Shown here piece by piece: positions 41,829-55,185 of a stretch of DNA of 64,000 nucleotides. The position numbers and the translations under genes were made by a program. Location: the NCBI RefSeq assembly GCF_000564855.1, contig NZ_AYXG01000016.1, positions 1 to 64,000 of the forward strand. Reading direction: 5' to 3'. Within the stretch, counting starts at the first letter, position 1, and every line of letters begins with the position of its first letter. The DNA is from Actinokineospora spheciospongiae (GTDB lineage: Bacteria; Actinomycetota; Actinomycetes; Mycobacteriales; Pseudonocardiaceae). The notes below the pieces were generated by a model, which was not told the DNA's origin, ran no database searches, and saw only the letters and a program-made list of their open reading frames with translations.

Positions 41829-44800
41829 TCAGCGGGTGAGCTGGGTGGGGACGATCCCGGCGAGGGTTTCGCCGATGGTGGTGAGCGGCGCCGGGTCGGC
41901 CAACCCGAGGTGGGTGGCGTCGACGTCGACGACGGTGAGGGCACCGGTCAGGTGCGGGTGCCAGCGGTCGGGGGCGGGCCCGTCGCCCCGGGTGGCGCGG
42001 AAGAGCAGGGCGCCGCCGGTGACCAGGCGCGGGGTGTGGGCGCGGAGCAGGGCGGTGTGGGTGGCCGCCGCGCGGACGAGGGTGGTGACCTCGCGGTGGT
42101 CGAAGTCGGCCAGGACCGGGTCGCGGTCGCGCAGGGCCGTGGCCAGGGCCGCCGGGTCGGTGTCGGTGATGGAACCCGGGTCCTCGAAGAGGGCGCCGAG
42201 GACGTCCGGGGTGATGGTCTCGGTCAGCTCGGCGGGAGCGGCCGAGATCGTGGCCGTGTGGGCGCCGGGGAGGTCCAGGGGCACGCCCCCGGCGGCGGAC
42301 CCGGTCGGGGCCTGGGCCGGGTAGGAGTCGAGCAGGGCGAGCAGGTCGACGTCCTCCCCGACCTCCTGCAACTGGGCCGCCATCTCGTGGGCGACGACCC
42401 CGCCGAAGGACCAGCCGAGCAGCCGGTACGGGCCGTGCGGCTGGACCCGGCGGATGAGGGTCAGGTAGTCGGCGGCCATCTCGGGGACCGAGCGGGCCAC
42501 GTGGTCGGGGTTGGTCAGGGCCCGGGTCTGCAGGCCGTAGACCGGCTGGTCCGGTCCCAGGTGCCGGGTCAGCCCGGCGTACGGCCAGGCCAGCCCCATC
42601 CCGGGGTGCACGCAGAACAGCGGGGTGGCGGTGCCGCCGCGGCGCAGCGGCAGCAGGGTGTCCAGGGCCCGCCCGTCGGCGAGCGGCGCGTCCGCCAGCG
42701 CGGCCAGCGCCGCCGGGGTGGGCGCCCGGAACAGGTCGCGCACCGCGAGTTCGGTTCCCAGCGCGGCTCGGACGCGGCTGACCAGCCGCACCGCGAGGAG
42801 CGAGTGCCCGCCCAGGTCGAAGAACGCGTCGTCGACACCGACCTCCGCCAGCCCCAGGACCTCGGCGAACAGGTCGCACAGGATTCGCTCGCGCGGGGTC
42901 CGGGGCGCCCGGCTGACCCCGGTGCAGACCGCGGGGGCGGGCAGTGCCCGCCGGTCGGGCTTGCCGTTGGGGGTCAGCGGCAGTTCGTCGAGCACCACGA
43001 ACGCCGAGGGCACCATGTACTCCGGCAGCGCGGCCGCCGCCAGCGCCCGCAGCCCGTCGACGTCCACGGTGGACCAGGCGGCGGTCACGTAGGCGACGAT
43101 CCGCTTGTCGCCGGGCCGGTCCTCGCGGACCAGCACGACCACCCCACCGACCTGCGGCGAGGACGCCAGCACCGACTCGATCTCACCGGTCTCGACGCGG
43201 AACCCGCGCAGCTTGACCTGACCGTCGACCCGGCCGAGGAACCGCAGCTCCCCCGAGGTCGACCAGCCCACCCGGTCGCCGGTGCGGTACATCCGCGCCC
43301 CGGCCGGGCCGAACGGGTCGGCGACGAACCGGTGCGCGGTCAGCCCCGGCTGCCCGAGGTACCCGCGGGCCACCTGCTCACCGGCGATGTACAGCTCACC
43401 GACACCGCCCAGCGGGACCGGGAGGAGCCGGTCGTCGAGGGCGTAGAGCCGGTTGTTGTCCAGCGGGATTCCCAAGTGGACGCTGTCGACCGCGCGGGTG
43501 TCGGTGCCGAACCGCTGGTGGCTGGAGGCGAACGTGGTCTCGGTGGGGCCGTAGCTGTGCACGACCACGGTGTCCGGGCAGTGCGACAGCACACGTTGCA
43601 GCGTGGCCGGGGCGACCACGTCCCCACCGGTCCACACCTCACGCAGCCGGGCCAGCGCGTCGAGGTGCTCCTCGGCCATCAGCGCGAACAGGCCCGCGGT
43701 GAAGTAGGCGGCGGTGACGTCGCGCTCGGCGATGACGGTGGCCAGGTGGCGCAGGTCGGCGCCGTCGCCCCCGGCGACCACGAGCGACCCGCCGGTCAGC
43801 AGCGGCACCCACATCTCGTAGGTGGAGGCGTCGAACCCGAAGGCCGAGTGCACCAGCATCCGCCGGTGGGTGTCCGGGTCCCAGCACTCGTCGTGCGCCA
43901 ACTGCACCACGTTCCGGTGGGTCACGCCGACGCCCTTGGGGCGGCCGGTGGAGCCGGAGGTGAACATGATGTACATCAGCGAATCCGCGCCGACCGGGAT
44001 CGCGGGAGCGGGAGCCGGGGTCAGGGCGCCGAGTGCGTCCAGCAGCACCGAGGCGCCGGTCTCGGCCATGATCGTGCGCAGCCGCGCCTCGGGCACCCCG
44101 TCCGGGATCGGCACGTACGCCGCGCCCGCCTTGAGCACACCGAGCACGGCCACCAGCAGCTCGGCGGTGCGGTCCATCCGGATAGCCACAGCCGACCCCG
44201 GGGTGACCCCGTCGGCGATGAGCCGGTGCGCCAGCGCGTTGGCCAGCCCGTCCAAATCGCCGAAGGTCAGCGACCGGGTCCCGTCGCACACCGCCACCTC
44301 GTCCGGGGCGGCCTGGGCGCGGGCGGCGACCAGGTCGTGCACGCAGCCGTCCGGGACCTCGACCGGGGCCCGGTTGAACCCGGTGACCAGTCGCGCCCGC
44401 TCCCCCTCGACCAGCAGGTCCACCTCGCCGACCCGCAGGTCCGGGTCCGCGGCGACGGCGTCGAACAGCAGCCCCAACCGCCGCACGAGCAGTTCGACGG
44501 TCTCCCGGTCGTAGAGGTCGGTGGCGTACTCCACCGTGCCGCGCACCCCGCCGCCCGGGGTTTCCCGCACCGCCAGCGTCAGGTCGAACTTGGCCACGGT
44601 GGCGGCGAACGGCTCCTCGACCGCGTCGAGCGCGGCGTCGGCGGCCTCGGCGTTGTTCTGCAGCACCAGCATCACCTGGAACAGCGGGTGGTGCGCGGTG
44701 GACCGGACCGGGTTCAGCGCCTCCACGACCGCGTCGAACGGCAGGTCCTGGTGCTCGTAGGCGGCCAGGTCGGCGTCGCGGACCCGGTCCAGCAGCTCGG

Positions 44801-47800
44801 CGAACGTCGGCTGCCCGGCCACGTCGGTGCGCAGCACCAGCGTGTTGACGAAGAAGCCGACCAGGTCGTCCAGCGCCTCGTCCAGGCGCCCGGCCACCGG
44901 GGTGCCGATCGGGATGTCGGTGCCCGCCCCGAGCCGGGACAGCACCGCCGCCAGACCGGCCTGCAAGACCATGAACACCGTGGCACCGCGGCCCGCGGCG
45001 ACGCGGCCGAGCCGGACGTGGGTGTCGGCGTCCAATTCGAACGGCACGACGTCGCCGCGGTGGGAGGCGACCGCGGGGCGCGGCCGGTCGGTCGGCAGCT
45101 CCAGCACCGGGGGCGTGTCGGCCAGGGTGGTGCGCCAGAAGTCGAGCTGCGCGGCGGAGACCCCGTCGAGCAGGTCCCGTTGCCAGAGCGCGTAGTCGGC
45201 GTACTGCACCGGCAGCGGCGCCCACCGCGGCGCGTCCCCGGCGAGTCGGGCGGCGTAGGCGGTCGACAGGTCGCGGGTCAGCGGCGCCATCGACCAGCCG
45301 TCGCCCGCCACGTGGTGCAGCAGCAGCACCAGCACCGACGAGTCGCCGTCGCCGAACAGCCACGCCCGGATCGGGATCTCCCCGGACAGGTCGAAGGTGT
45401 GCGCGACCGCGGCGTCCACGCACCCGGGTTCCAGTGTGGACACCGAGAGCACCGGCGTGACCTCCTCAACCGGCAGCACGACCTGGAACGGCTCGCCGTC
45501 GACCGACGGGAACACCGTCCGCAGCACCTCGTGCCGGGCGATGACGTCGCCGAGGGCCGCCCGCAGCGCGTCGGCGTCGACCGAACCGGGCAGGCGCAGC
45601 ACCACCGGCACGTTGTAGGAGGAGCTGGACTCCTCCATCTCGGCGAGGAACCACAGCCGCCGCTGCGCCGCGGACAGCGGCAGCACGTCCGGCCGGGCCA
45701 CCGGCACCAGCGCGGGCCGCACCGGGGCACCGGACAGCTCACCGACCCGGACGGCCAGCCCCGCGGGGGTCGGCGCGCGGAACAGGTCGCGGATCGCCAC
45801 GTCCACCCCGAGGGTGGTGCGGATGCGGCTGATCAGCCGGACCGCGAGCAGCGAGTGCCCACCGGAGGCGAAGAAGCTGTCGTCCGCACCGAGCGCGGGC
45901 AGCCCCAGCACCTCGGCGAACAGCCCGCACAGCGCTTCCTCGCGCGGCGTCCGGGCCGCCCGGCCATCCACCTGGTGGGTGGGGGCGGGCAGGGCGCGGC
46001 GGTCGAGCTTGCCGTTGGCGGTCAGCGGCAACGCGTCGAGCAGCACGAACGCGGCCGGGACCAGGTGGTCGGGCAGGGTCAGCGCGGCGTCGGCCCGCAG
46101 TCGCTCCGGGGTGATGTCGGAGCGGGGCACGCAATAGGCGACCAGGCGCTTGTCGCCTGCGGTGTCCTCGCGGACGACGACGGCGACCCTGGCCAGGTCG
46201 GGGTGGGTGGCGAGCAGGGCCTCGACCTCGCCCGGCTCGACCCGGAAGCCGCGGATCTTGACCTGGTCGTCGGCGCGGCCGAGCAGTTCGACCACCCCGT
46301 CCCCGGTCCAGCGGGCCAGGTCGCCGGTGCGGTACATCCGGTCGCCGGGCCCGCCGTGCGCGTCGGCCACGAACCGCTCCGCCGACAGCGCGGACCGGCC
46401 CAGGTAGCCGTCGGCCAGGCCGGTGCCCGCCACGTACAGCTCGCCCACCACACCGGTCGGGACCGGGCGCAGCCGCTCGTCGAGGACGTAGGCGCGGCGG
46501 TTGCCCATGGGCAGCCCGATCGGCAGCGGGTTGCCGCCGGTCTGCGCGGTGACCTGCTGGGTGTGGGTGAAGACCATGCTCTCCACCGGCCCGTACCCGT
46601 GCACCAGCCGCAGGTCGGGGAACAGCGCGCGGGCCCGGTCCACGTGGTCCAGCGACGGCTTGTCGCCCCCGGTCACGACCTCGCGGACCCGGGTGAAGAC
46701 CTCCGGGTACTCGTCGACCACCAGCGCGAACAGCCCGGCCGACAGCCACAGCGTGGTGATGCCGTGCGCGGCGACCAGGTCGGTGATGCGGTCGGGTTCC
46801 GGGCGCTGGCCGGGTTGCAGCACGCAGGTGCCGCCGTTGAGCAGCGCACCCCAGAACTCCAGGGCGCCCGCGTCCCAGGACACCGGGGCGGCGTGCAGCC
46901 ACACCTGGTCGGGTCCGAAGTCGACGAAGTCCTGGCCGGTGAGCGTGCCGACGAGCGAGCGGTGCGAGGCGAGCGAACCCTTGGGGCGCCCGGACGAGCC
47001 GGAGGTGAACATGACGCTCGCGGCGTCACCCGGGTCCCCGGTGCCCCCGAGCCGGGTGGGGTCCTCGTGCGCGGCGTCGGCCACGGCGATCGCGGGCAGG
47101 CCGAGGGCGAGCCGGTCGGCGGCGGTGACCAGCAGCGCCAGGTCGGCGTCGGCGGCCATCGCGATCAGCCGCTCGTCGGGGAACTCCGGGTCGAGCAGGA
47201 CGTACCCGGCGCCGGTCTTGAGCACCGCCAGCATCGCCACGGCCAGGTCGGTCCCCCGGTCGAGCAGCACGCCGACCAGCCGTCCGCGCCGGGCACCGCG
47301 CGCCGCCAGGTGCCGGGCGAGCCGGTTGGCGGCGGCGTCCAGTTCGGCGTAGGTGGTGCTCCGCCCGTCGAAGACGAGTGCGGTGGCGTCGGGGTTGTCG
47401 TCGACCCGCCGTTCGAAGACCTCGTGGACACGCAGGTCCGGCGCACCGGTCTCGGACGACTCACCGATCCGGGCCCACTCGGCGTCGGTGAGCACGTCCA
47501 CGTCGGCGACGGAGCGGCCCGGGGCGGACAGCACCGCCTCGAACAGCGCGGTCAGCCGGGCCGACAGGATTTCCGCGGTCGCCCGGTCGAACAGGTCGGT
47601 GGCGTACTCGATGCCGCCGGTCAGGCCCGCCTCGGACTCCGCCACGGCGAGGGTCAGGTCGAACTTGGCCACCCCGGGCCGCGACGCCTCCTCGGCGACC
47701 CGCAGCCCGGTGAGGCCGGTGTCCGCGGCAGCGTTGTTCTGCAACACCAGCATCACCTGGAACAGCGGGTGGTGCGCGGTCGAGCGGGTCGGGTTGAGGG

Positions 47801-50800
47801 CTTCCACGAGCTGGTCGAACGGCAGGTCCTGGTGTTCGTAGGCGGCCAGGTCGGCGTCGCGGACCCGGCGGACCAGCTCGGCGAAGGTGGGGTCGCCGGA
47901 CACGTCGGTGCGCAGGACCAGGGTGTTGACGAAGAACCCGACCAGCTCGTCGAGCGCCGCGTCCAGCCGCCCGGCGACGGCCGCGCCGATCGGGACGTCG
48001 GTGCCCGCGCCGAGCTTCGACAGCAGCAGCGCCAACCCGGCCTGCACGACCATGAACGCGGTCGCGCCGGTCTCGGAGGCCAGCGCCCGCAACCGGGCGT
48101 GGGTGTCGGCGTCGAGTGCGAACGGCACGACGTCGCCCGCGTGCGAGGCCACGGCGGGCCGGGGCCGGTCGGTCGGCAGGGTCAGGACCTCGGGGGCACC
48201 CGCCAGCTCCCGCTGCCAGAAGTCGAGCTGCGCGGGCTGGAGGTCGGTCAACAGGTCGCGCTGCCAGAGCGCGTAGTCGGCGTACTGCACCGGCAGCGGC
48301 GGCAGGTCGGCGGCGGTGCCGGAGTACGCGGCGGCCAGGTCGCGCAGCAGCGGGGCCGTGGACCAGCCGTCGCCCGCGATGTGGTGCAGCAGCACCACGA
48401 GCACGTGCTCGGCCGGGGCGACCCGCAGCAGCGTCACCCGGATCGGAATCTCCCCCGCCAGGTCGAAGGTGTGCGCGGTGGCGGCGTCGACCGCGGCCAC
48501 GACGTCCGTGCAGTCGGCGACGGTGACGATCGGACGGACCTCCTCGACCGGCAGCACCACCTGCATCGGTTCGCCGTCGACCGACGGGAACACCGTTCGC
48601 AGCACCTCGTGCCGGGCGACGACCGCGCCGACGGCGGCGGTCAGCGCCGCCACGTCGAGCGCGCCGGTCAGCCGCAGCACGGTGGAGACGTTGTAGGAGT
48701 GGCTGGAACCCTCCAGCTCCGCCAGGAACCACAGGCGGCGCTGGGCGGCGGACAGCGGCAGCACGTCCGGGCGCGGCTGCGGGACCAGCGCGGTGCGCAC
48801 CGGGGCGCCCGCCAGCTCACCGACCCGCGCGGCCAGGTCGGCCACGGTCGGGGTGCGGAACACGTCGCGCACGCCCAGTTCGACGCCGAGCGCGGCCCGG
48901 ACCCGGCTGACCAGGCGGGCGGCGAGCAGCGAGTGCCCGCCGACGGCGAAGAAGTCGTCGTCCGCGCCGACCTCGGCCAGACCCAGGACCTCCGCGTAGA
49001 GCCCGCAGAGGATTTCCTCGCGCGGGGTGCGCGGGGCGCGGCCGGTGGCGGTGAACTCGGGGGTGGGCAACTGCCCGCGGTCGAGCTTGCCGTTGTTGGT
49101 GATCGGCATCCGGTCCAGCAGCACGACCGCCGCGGGCACCAGGTGCTCGGGCAGCGCGCCCGCCGCCCAGGTGCGCAGGTCGCGGCCGGAGACCGCGGCC
49201 CGGGGAACCACGTAGGCGACCAGCCGCGCCGGTTCCCCCTCGGTCTTCCAGGCCACCACGGCGACCTGGGCGACGGCGTCGTGCTTGGCGAACGCGGCCT
49301 CGACCTCCCCGGGCTCGACCCGGAACCCCCGGATCTTCACCTGGTCATCCGCCCGACCCACGAAGTCCAACACCCCGTCAGCGGTCCACCGGGCAAAATC
49401 ACCCGTGCGGTACATCCGCTCACCGGGCTCCCCATGCGGATCAGCCACGAACCGCTCCGCCGTCGTACCGGGCCGACCGGCATACCCACGGGCCAGGCCG
49501 ACACCGCCGAGGTACACCTCGCCCACGACACCGGGCAGGACCGGCCGCAGGTGGGCGTCGAGCACGTAGGCGCGCTTGTTGACCACGGCCCGCCCGACCG
49601 GCACCGAGCCTTCGACGTCGGCGGGCACCACGTGCGTCGTGGTGAAGCCCATCGACTCCGCCGGGCCGTACCCGTTGGCCACCACCAGGTCCGGGAACCG
49701 GGCGAGCACCCGGGCGACGTGCACGGCGGAGGCCGCCTCACCGCCGGTGAAGGCGATCCGCACGCCCTCGAACGCTGCCGGGGTCTCGTCGACGAGGAAG
49801 TTGAACAGGCTGGAGGACAACTGGAGCATGGTCACCCCATGCTCGCCCACCAGCCGCTCCACCACCGCGGGCTCGGGCCGCTGCCCGGGGTGCAGCACGC
49901 ACAGCCCGCCGAAGGCGAGCGCCCCCCAGAACTCCAGCGAGAAAGCGTCCCAGGAGACCGGGGAGCACTGGAGGAACACCTCGTCGGGGCCGAAGGTGGC
50001 GTAGTCCTGGCCGAGCAGGCTGCCGACCAGCGCCCGGTGCGATGCCACCACGCCCTTGGGGCGGCCGGTGGAGCCGGAGGTGAACATGACGCAGGCGACG
50101 TCGTCGGGCGAGATCGGCAGGTTCAGGTTCGCCTCGGACAGCGCCGGGACCCGGGCGATGTCGAGGGTCGGTACGCACACCCGGGCGGCCGATGTCGAGT
50201 CGGTGACGACCACGCCGACCCCGGTGTCCTCGACGACCACGGCGAGCCGCTGGTCGGGGAAGTCGGGGTCGAGCACGGTGTAGCCCGCGCCCGCCTTGGC
50301 CACCGCGACGACGGCCACGGCGAACTCGACCCCGCGCTCCAGCAGCACCCCGACCACGTCACCGCGCCGGACACCGTGCGCGAGCAGGTGCCGGGCCAGC
50401 CGGTTCGCCCGGGCGTTCAGCTCGGCGTAGGTGACCCGGGTGCCGTCGAAGGCGAGCGCGTCGCCGGTGGTGTGCCGCTCGACCAGGTCGACCAGCGTGA
50501 CCTCGCCGAGGGAGACCGGCGCCGGGTTCCACCCGTCGAGGACCTGCCCGCGCAGGCCCGGGGTGAGCACGTCGAGCCGGTCGACCGGGCGGGTGGGGTC
50601 GGCGGCGAGCTGGTCGAACAGGTGCGCCAGCGCGTCGGCCACCCGCAGCACGGTGGAGCGGTCGAACAGGTCGGTGGCGTACTCCAGCACACCTTCCACG
50701 CCGTGCGCGGTCTCGTGCACGGCCAGGGTCAGGTCGAATTTGGCCGCGCCGGTGGTGAACGGCACGTCGGTCGCCGCCAGGTCCGCGAAGGGCGCGGGCG

Positions 50801-53800
50801 CCGGGGCATCGTTGAGCAGGAGCAGCACCTGCACCAGCGGGTGCCAGGCCAGCGAGCGGGTGGGGTTGAGCGCCTCCACCAGCGACTCGAACGGCAGGTC
50901 CTGGTGATCGAAGGCGGCCAGGTCGGCGTCGCGGACCCGGGCGACCAGGTCGGCGAAGCCGGGGTTGCCGGACACGTCGGTGCGCAGCACCAGCGTGTTG
51001 ACGAAGAAGCCGACGACCTCGTCCAGCGCGGCGTCGGTGCGCCCGGCCACCACGGTGCCGATCGACACGTCGGTACCCGCTCCCAGCCGCGACAGCAGCA
51101 GCGCGAACCCGGCCTGCAACACCATGAACGGCGTCGCCCCGGCTTCGGCGGCGATCCGGCGCAGTCCGGCGTGGGTCTCGGCGGAGAGGGCGAACGGGAC
51201 GGTGTCACCGCGGAAGGTCGGCGCGGCCGGGCGGACCCGGTCGTGCGGCAGGGCCAGCACCTCCGGGGCACCGTCGAGCGCGGTCCGCCAGAAGTCGAGC
51301 TGCCCGGGGCCGATGTCGGCGAGCAGGTCGGCCTGCCAGAGCGCGTAGTCGGCGTACTGCACCGGCAGCGAAGTCCACTGTGGAGCGCCCCCGGCGCGGC
51401 GGGCGGTGTAGGCGTCGGCGAGGTCGCGCAGCAGCGGGCCGGTGGACCAGCCGTCGGTGGCGATGTGGTGGACCAGCAGGACGAGCACGTGCTCGGTCGG
51501 GCCGACCGCGAACAGCCAGGCGCGGACGGGCAGTTCGGTGGCCAGGTCGAAGGTGTGCGTCAGCGCGCGGGCGACCTCGGCGGGCACGGCCACGGCCGGG
51601 CAGTCGCGCACCAGCAGGCTCGGCGCGGCGTCGAGGAGCACCTGCCTCGGCTCGCCGTCCACGGCCGGGTACACCGTGCGCAGCGCCTCGTGCCGGGCGA
51701 CGACGTCGCCGAGGGCGGCGGCGAGCGCGGCGTGGTCGAGCAGGCCGGTGATCCGCTTGGCGACCTGCACGTTGTACGACGTGCTCGGCCCCTCCATCCG
51801 GTTGGCGAACCACAGGCGGCGCTGCGCCGACGACAGCGGCAGCACCTCCGGGCGCTCGGCGGCCACGACCGCCGGGCGGACCGGCAGCCCGGCCAGCTCG
51901 CCGACCCTGGCGTCGAGACCGGCCGGGGTGGGTGCGCGGAACAGGTCCCGGACCGCGACCTCCACCCCGAGCACGGCGCGGATGCGGGCCACCAGCCGGA
52001 CCGCGAGCAGCGAGTGCCCGCCGACCTTGAAGAAGTTGTCGGTGGCGGCGACCGGCCTGCCCAGCGCCTCGCCGAAGAGCCCGCACAGGATCTCCGCCCG
52101 CGGCGACACCGATCCCGCGACCGCGACTTCGGCGGCCTGCTCCACAGCCACCCGCCTCCGGAACGCCGACCGCTCGGCCTCGGTCAGCGGCACCAGGTCG
52201 TCCACCGGGGCCTGGGCGTCGCCCATCGCGGTCAGCAGGCGCAGGTAGATCCCGGCGAACGCCTCGACGGTCGCGGCGTCGAACAGGTCGGTGGCGTACT
52301 CGAACCAGACGGCCAGCCCGGACCCGGTCTCGGTGCAGGAGATGGTCAGGTCGAACTTGGTGGCGGTCAGCCGCGCCTGGTCCAGGGTGACCGCCAGCCC
52401 ACCGAGGGTCAGTTCGGCCTTGGCGGTGTTCTGCAGGGTCAGCATCACCTGCACCAGCGGGTGCCACGACGGCGAGCGGTCCGGGTTGAGCCCCTCGACG
52501 AGCAGGTCGAACGGCAGGTCCTGGTGGTCGAACGCGGCCAGGTCGGCGTCGCGGACCCGGGCCAGCAGCTCCCCGACGGTCGGGTTGCCGGTGGTGTCGG
52601 TGCGCATGACCAGGGTGTTGACGAAGAACCCGACCAGCTCGTCCAGCGCGTCGTCGGACCGCCCGGCGACCGCGGTGGCGATCGGGACGTCGGCACCGGC
52701 GCCCAGCCGGGACAGCAGCAGGCCCAGGCCCGCCTGCAACGCCATGAACAGGGTCGCGCCGGACTCGGCGGCCACGGCGGTCAGCCGGGCGTGCGCCCGC
52801 GCGTCGAGGGTGACCGCCAGGCCCGCGCCGCGCTGCGTGGGGGTCTGCGGGCGGGGGCGGTCGGTGGGGAGGTGGACCACGGTGGGGGCGCCGTCGAGGG
52901 CGGTCCGCCAGAAGTCGAGCTCGGTGGCGGCGGACCGGTCGAGCAGGTCGCGCTGCCAGAGGGTGTAGTCGGCGTACTGGACCGGCAGCGGCGCGAACCG
53001 CGGCGCGGCGCCGAAGCGGCGGGCGTCGTAGGCGGTGGCCAGGTCGCGCAGCAGCGGCGCCAAGGACCAGCCGTCGGCGGCGATGTGGTGCAGCAGCAGG
53101 ACGAGCGTCGAACCGGTCAGCAGCGCCCGCACCGGCAGCTCACCGGCCAGGTCGAACGGCAGGTTCGCGAACGCCTCCACCTCGGCGGAGTCGTCGACCA
53201 CCAGTTCGGGGCGCGCCTCGGGCAGCACGAGCTGGCACGGCTCGCCGTCGGTGGCCGGGTAGAGCGTGCGCAGCACCTCGTGCCGGGCCACCAGGTCGGC
53301 CAGCGCCGACTCCAGCGCCACCGCGTCCACCGGCCCGCCGAGCCGCAGCACCATCGGCAGGTTGTACGAGGAGCCGGAGCCCTCCATCCGGTCCACGAAC
53401 CACAGTCGGCGCTGCGCGTAGGACAGCGGCAGCACCTCGGGGCGCTCGGCGGGCACCAGTGCCGGGCGCACCGGGGCGCCGGACAGCTCGCCGACCCGGG
53501 CGTCCAGGCCGAGCACGGTCGGCGCCCGGAACAGGTCGCGCACCCCGACCTCCACGCCGAGCACGGCGCGAATCCGGCTGGTCAGCCGCACCGCGAGCAG
53601 CGAGTGCCCGCCGTGCCGGAAGAAGTTGTCGGTGGCCGCGACCGGCCGCCCGAGCGCCTCGGCGAACAGGCCGCTGAGGATCTCCTGGCGCGGGGTCAGG
53701 ACGTGCTCCCCCACCACCGCCTCCGGCGCCGACAGGGACTCGACGAGCCGCGCCGACTCCGCCCGGACGGCGGCGCGGTCCGCGACGAGCAGCAGGTACT

Positions 53801-55133
53801 CCTCCTCGGTGACCACCCGGGCGTCGCCGATCCGGGTGCCCGGCGCGGTCACCATGGTCCGCAGCACCCGGGCGAACACGTCCGCCACCAGGGCGACGGT
53901 CCACTCGTCGAACAGGTCCGTCGCGTACTCGAACCACAGCTCGACCCCGGCGGGCGCCCCGGTCGGCCCGAACGCCTCCGCGCAGGACACCGACAGGTCG
54001 AACTTCACCGATTCCAGCCGCGACGGTTCCTCCACCGCGGTCAGCCCGGGGAAGTCCACCACGGCCGCGGCGTTGTTCTGCAACGTGAGCATCACCTGCA
54101 CCAGCGGGTGCCAGGCCAGCGAGCGCACCGGGTTCAGCGCCTCCACGACCAGGTCGAACGGCAACTCCTGGTGCTCGAACACGGCCAGGTCGGCCTCCCG
54201 AACCCGGCCGAGCAACTCGGCGAAGGTGGGGTCGCCGGAGGTGTCGGTGCGGGTGACCAGGGTGTTGACGAAGAACCCGACCAGGTCGTCGAGCGCCTCG
54301 TCCCCACGACCGGCGACCGCGGTGGCGATCGGGATGTCCTGACCCGCGCCCAGCCGGTCCAGGGCGACCGCGAGCCCGGCCTGCAACGCCATGAACAGGG
54401 TCGCCCCGTGTGAACGCGCCAACCCGAGCAGACCGGCGTGCAGGTCGGCGTCGAGCGCGTGGATGACCCGGCCGCCCCGGCTGGTGGGGGACGCGGGGCG
54501 CACCCGGTCGGCGGGCAGGGCCAGCACCGGGGGTGCCCCGGTGAGGGCGTCCCGCCAGAAGGCGGACTGGACCTCCGCCAGCGTCCCGGAGTCCTCTTCG
54601 GACTCCAACACGTCCCGCTGCCAGAGCGCGTAGTCGGCGTACTGCACCGGCAGCGGTTCCCACCCGGGGGCCGTGCCGGTGCGGCGGGCTGCGTAGGCCT
54701 CGGCCAGGTCCCGCAGCAGCGGGGCCATGGACCAGCCGTCGGCGGCGATGTGGTGCAGCAGCACGACCAGCACGTGCTCCTCGGCCGCGACCCGGAACGC
54801 GGTGGCCCGCACCGGGAGGTCCGCCGCGAGGTCGAAGGTCGAGTTGGCGAACTCCGCCACCCTCCCCGTGGCCTCGTCGGCGGAGCACTCCTCGACGGTG
54901 AAGGCGGGCGCGGTGGCGGGCAGCACCCGCTGGAGCGGCTCGCCGTCGACCGCCGGGTAGACCGTGCGCAGCACCTCGTGGCGCTCGACCACGTCGGCAA
55001 GTGCCGCGGCCAGCGCGCCGGTGTCCAGCGCGCCGGTCAGCCGCAGCACCACCGGCACGTTGTAGGACGAACTGGGCCCCTCCAGGCGGTTCACGAACCA
55101 CAGCCTGCGCTGCGCGTAGGACAACGGGATCAT
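41829..55133 (-). CDS. NRPS-1: C-T-C-T-C-A-T-C-A-T-C-A-T-TE
   Basis: A ~4434-residue non-ribosomal peptide synthetase, the final assembly-line protein of the cluster. Approximate coordinates: C1 55133-53840, T1 at 53610, C2 53430-52130, T2 at 52020, C3 51845-50560, A3 50510-49030, T3 at 48935, C4 48765-47480, A4 47440-45960, T4 at 45860, C5 45690-44420, A5 44350-42900, T5 at 42805, TE 42655-41829. All C domains have HHxxxDGWS (for example [10 protein letters not shown]). Each T has GGHSL. The TE serine is in GWSFGG. Modules 1 and 2 have no A domain; only a ~55-residue linker sits between C and T. No epimerase or methyltransferase domain was seen. ATG 55133 follows GAAGGAG by seven bases; TTG 55139 is possible. 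Confidence 0.97.
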   Translation of the reverse strand: MIPLSYAQRRLWFVNRLEGPSSSYNVPVVLRLTGALDTGALAAALADVVERHEVLRTVYPAVDGEPLQRVLPATAPAFTVEECSADEATGRVAEFANSTFDLAADLPVRATAFRVAAEEHVLVVLLHHIAADGWSMAPLLRDLAEAYAARRTGTAPGWEPLPVQYADYALWQRDVLESEEDSGTLAEVQSAFWRDALTGAPPVLALPADRVRPASPTSRGGRVIHALDADLHAGLLGLARSHGATLFMALQAGLAVALDRLGAGQDIPIATAVAGRGDEALDDLVGFFVNTLVTRTDTSGDPTFAELLGRVREADLAVFEHQELPFDLVVEALNPVRSLAWHPLVQVMLTLQNNAAAVVDFPGLTAVEEPSRLESVKFDLSVSCAEAFGPTGAPAGVELWFEYATDLFDEWTVALVADVFARVLRTMVTAPGTRIGDARVVTEEEYLLLVADRAAVRAESARLVESLSAPEAVVGEHVLTPRQEILSGLFAEALGRPVAATDNFFRHGGHSLLAVRLTSRIRAVLGVEVGVRDLFRAPTVLGLDARVGELSGAPVRPALVPAERPEVLPLSYAQRRLWFVDRMEGSGSSYNLPMVLRLGGPVDAVALESALADLVARHEVLRTLYPATDGEPCQLVLPEARPELVVDDSAEVEAFANLPFDLAGELPVRALLTGSTLVLLLHHIAADGWSLAPLLRDLATAYDARRFGAAPRFAPLPVQYADYTLWQRDLLDRSAATELDFWRTALDGAPTVVHLPTDRPRPQTPTQRGAGLAVTLDARAHARLTAVAAESGATLFMALQAGLGLLLSRLGAGADVPIATAVAGRSDDALDELVGFFVNTLVMRTDTTGNPTVGELLARVRDADLAAFDHQDLPFDLLVEGLNPDRSPSWHPLVQVMLTLQNTAKAELTLGGLAVTLDQARLTATKFDLTISCTETGSGLAVWFEYATDLFDAATVEAFAGIYLRLLTAMGDAQAPVDDLVPLTEAERSAFRRRVAVEQAAEVAVAGSVSPRAEILCGLFGEALGRPVAATDNFFKVGGHSLLAVRLVARIRAVLGVEVAVRDLFRAPTPAGLDARVGELAGLPVRPAVVAAERPEVLPLSSAQRRLWFANRMEGPSTSYNVQVAKRITGLLDHAALAAALGDVVARHEALRTVYPAVDGEPRQVLLDAAPSLLVRDCPAVAVPAEVARALTHTFDLATELPVRAWLFAVGPTEHVLVLLVHHIATDGWSTGPLLRDLADAYTARRAGGAPQWTSLPVQYADYALWQADLLADIGPGQLDFWRTALDGAPEVLALPHDRVRPAAPTFRGDTVPFALSAETHAGLRRIAAEAGATPFMVLQAGFALLLSRLGAGTDVSIGTVVAGRTDAALDEVVGFFVNTLVLRTDVSGNPGFADLVARVRDADLAAFDHQDLPFESLVEALNPTRSLAWHPLVQVLLLLNDAPAPAPFADLAATDVPFTTGAAKFDLTLAVHETAHGVEGVLEYATDLFDRSTVLRVADALAHLFDQLAADPTRPVDRLDVLTPGLRGQVLDGWNPAPVSLGEVTLVDLVERHTTGDALAFDGTRVTYAELNARANRLARHLLAHGVRRGDVVGVLLERGVEFAVAVVAVAKAGAGYTVLDPDFPDQRLAVVVEDTGVGVVVTDSTSAARVCVPTLDIARVPALSEANLNLPISPDDVACVMFTSGSTGRPKGVVASHRALVGSLLGQDYATFGPDEVFLQCSPVSWDAFSLEFWGALAFGGLCVLHPGQRPEPAVVERLVGEHGVTMLQLSSSLFNFLVDETPAAFEGVRIAFTGGEAASAVHVARVLARFPDLVVANGYGPAESMGFTTTHVVPADVEGSVPVGRAVVNKRAYVLDAHLRPVLPGVVGEVYLGGVGLARGYAGRPGTTAERFVADPHGEPGERMYRTGDFARWTADGVLDFVGRADDQVKIRGFRVEPGEVEAAFAKHDAVAQVAVVAWKTEGEPARLVAYVVPRAAVSGRDLRTWAAGALPEHLVPAAVVLLDRMPITNNGKLDRGQLPTPEFTATGRAPRTPREEILCGLYAEVLGLAEVGADDDFFAVGGHSLLAARLVSRVRAALGVELGVRDVFRTPTVADLAARVGELAGAPVRTALVPQPRPDVLPLSAAQRRLWFLAELEGSSHSYNVSTVLRLTGALDVAALTAAVGAVVARHEVLRTVFPSVDGEPMQVVLPVEEVRPIVTVADCTDVVAAVDAATAHTFDLAGEIPIRVTLLRVAPAEHVLVVLLHHIAGDGWSTAPLLRDLAAAYSGTAADLPPLPVQYADYALWQRDLLTDLQPAQLDFWQRELAGAPEVLTLPTDRPRPAVASHAGDVVPFALDADTHARLRALASETGATAFMVVQAGLALLLSKLGAGTDVPIGAAVAGRLDAALDELVGFFVNTLVLRTDVSGDPTFAELVRRVRDADLAAYEHQDLPFDQLVEALNPTRSTAHHPLFQVMLVLQNNAAADTGLTGLRVAEEASRPGVAKFDLTLAVAESEAGLTGGIEYATDLFDRATAEILSARLTALFEAVLSAPGRSVADVDVLTDAEWARIGESSETGAPDLRVHEVFERRVDDNPDATALVFDGRSTTYAELDAAANRLARHLAARGARRGRLVGVLLDRGTDLAVAMLAVLKTGAGYVLLDPEFPDERLIAMAADADLALLVTAADRLALGLPAIAVADAAHEDPTRLGGTGDPGDAASVMFTSGSSGRPKGSLASHRSLVGTLTGQDFVDFGPDQVWLHAAPVSWDAGALEFWGALLNGGTCVLQPGQRPEPDRITDLVAAHGITTLWLSAGLFALVVDEYPEVFTRVREVVTGGDKPSLDHVDRARALFPDLRLVHGYGPVESMVFTHTQQVTAQTGGNPLPIGLPMGNRRAYVLDERLRPVPTGVVGELYVAGTGLADGYLGRSALSAERFVADAHGGPGDRMYRTGDLARWTGDGVVELLGRADDQVKIRGFRVEPGEVEALLATHPDLARVAVVVREDTAGDKRLVAYCVPRSDITPERLRADAALTLPDHLVPAAFVLLDALPLTANGKLDRRALPAPTHQVDGRAARTPREEALCGLFAEVLGLPALGADDSFFASGGHSLLAVRLISRIRTTLGVDVAIRDLFRAPTPAGLAVRVGELSGAPVRPALVPVARPDVLPLSAAQRRLWFLAEMEESSSSYNVPVVLRLPGSVDADALRAALGDVIARHEVLRTVFPSVDGEPFQVVLPVEEVTPVLSVSTLEPGCVDAAVAHTFDLSGEIPIRAWLFGDGDSSVLVLLLHHVAGDGWSMAPLTRDLSTAYAARLAGDAPRWAPLPVQYADYALWQRDLLDGVSAAQLDFWRTTLADTPPVLELPTDRPRPAVASHRGDVVPFELDADTHVRLGRVAAGRGATVFMVLQAGLAAVLSRLGAGTDIPIGTPVAGRLDEALDDLVGFFVNTLVLRTDVAGQPTFAELLDRVRDADLAAYEHQDLPFDAVVEALNPVRSTAHHPLFQVMLVLQNNAEAADAALDAVEEPFAATVAKFDLTLAVRETPGGGVRGTVEYATDLYDRETVELLVRRLGLLFDAVAADPDLRVGEVDLLVEGERARLVTGFNRAPVEVPDGCVHDLVAARAQAAPDEVAVCDGTRSLTFGDLDGLANALAHRLIADGVTPGSAVAIRMDRTAELLVAVLGVLKAGAAYVPIPDGVPEARLRTIMAETGASVLLDALGALTPAPAPAIPVGADSLMYIMFTSGSTGRPKGVGVTHRNVVQLAHDECWDPDTHRRMLVHSAFGFDASTYEMWVPLLTGGSLVVAGGDGADLRHLATVIAERDVTAAYFTAGLFALMAEEHLDALARLREVWTGGDVVAPATLQRVLSHCPDTVVVHSYGPTETTFASSHQRFGTDTRAVDSVHLGIPLDNNRLYALDDRLLPVPLGGVGELYIAGEQVARGYLGQPGLTAHRFVADPFGPAGARMYRTGDRVGWSTSGELRFLGRVDGQVKLRGFRVETGEIESVLASSPQVGGVVVLVREDRPGDKRIVAYVTAAWSTVDVDGLRALAAAALPEYMVPSAFVVLDELPLTPNGKPDRRALPAPAVCTGVSRAPRTPRERILCDLFAEVLGLAEVGVDDAFFDLGGHSLLAVRLVSRVRAALGTELAVRDLFRAPTPAALAALADAPLADGRALDTLLPLRRGGTATPLFCVHPGMGLAWPYAGLTRHLGPDQPVYGLQTRALTNPDHVARSVPEMAADYLTLIRRVQPHGPYRLLGWSFGGVVAHEMAAQLQEVGEDVDLLALLDSYPAQAPTGSAAGGVPLDLPGAHTATISAAPAELTETITPDVLGALFEDPGSITDTDPAALATALRDRDPVLADFDHREVTTLVRAAATHTALLRAHTPRLVTGGALLFRATRGDGPAPDRWHPHLTGALTVVDVDATHLGLADPAPLTTIGETLAGIVPTQLTR

Positions 55134-55185
55134 TGCCAACTCCTTCGGCTGTGGTGGGTGGACCCTTGGGACAAGAGGGGTTCGG

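Noticed and set aside
41742-54413. Very long plus-strand open frame opposite NRPS-1
   Set aside because: It is the antisense shadow of NRPS-1 produced by strong third-position GC bias. It contains no domains and is Gln/Arg/Gly-rich nonsense.
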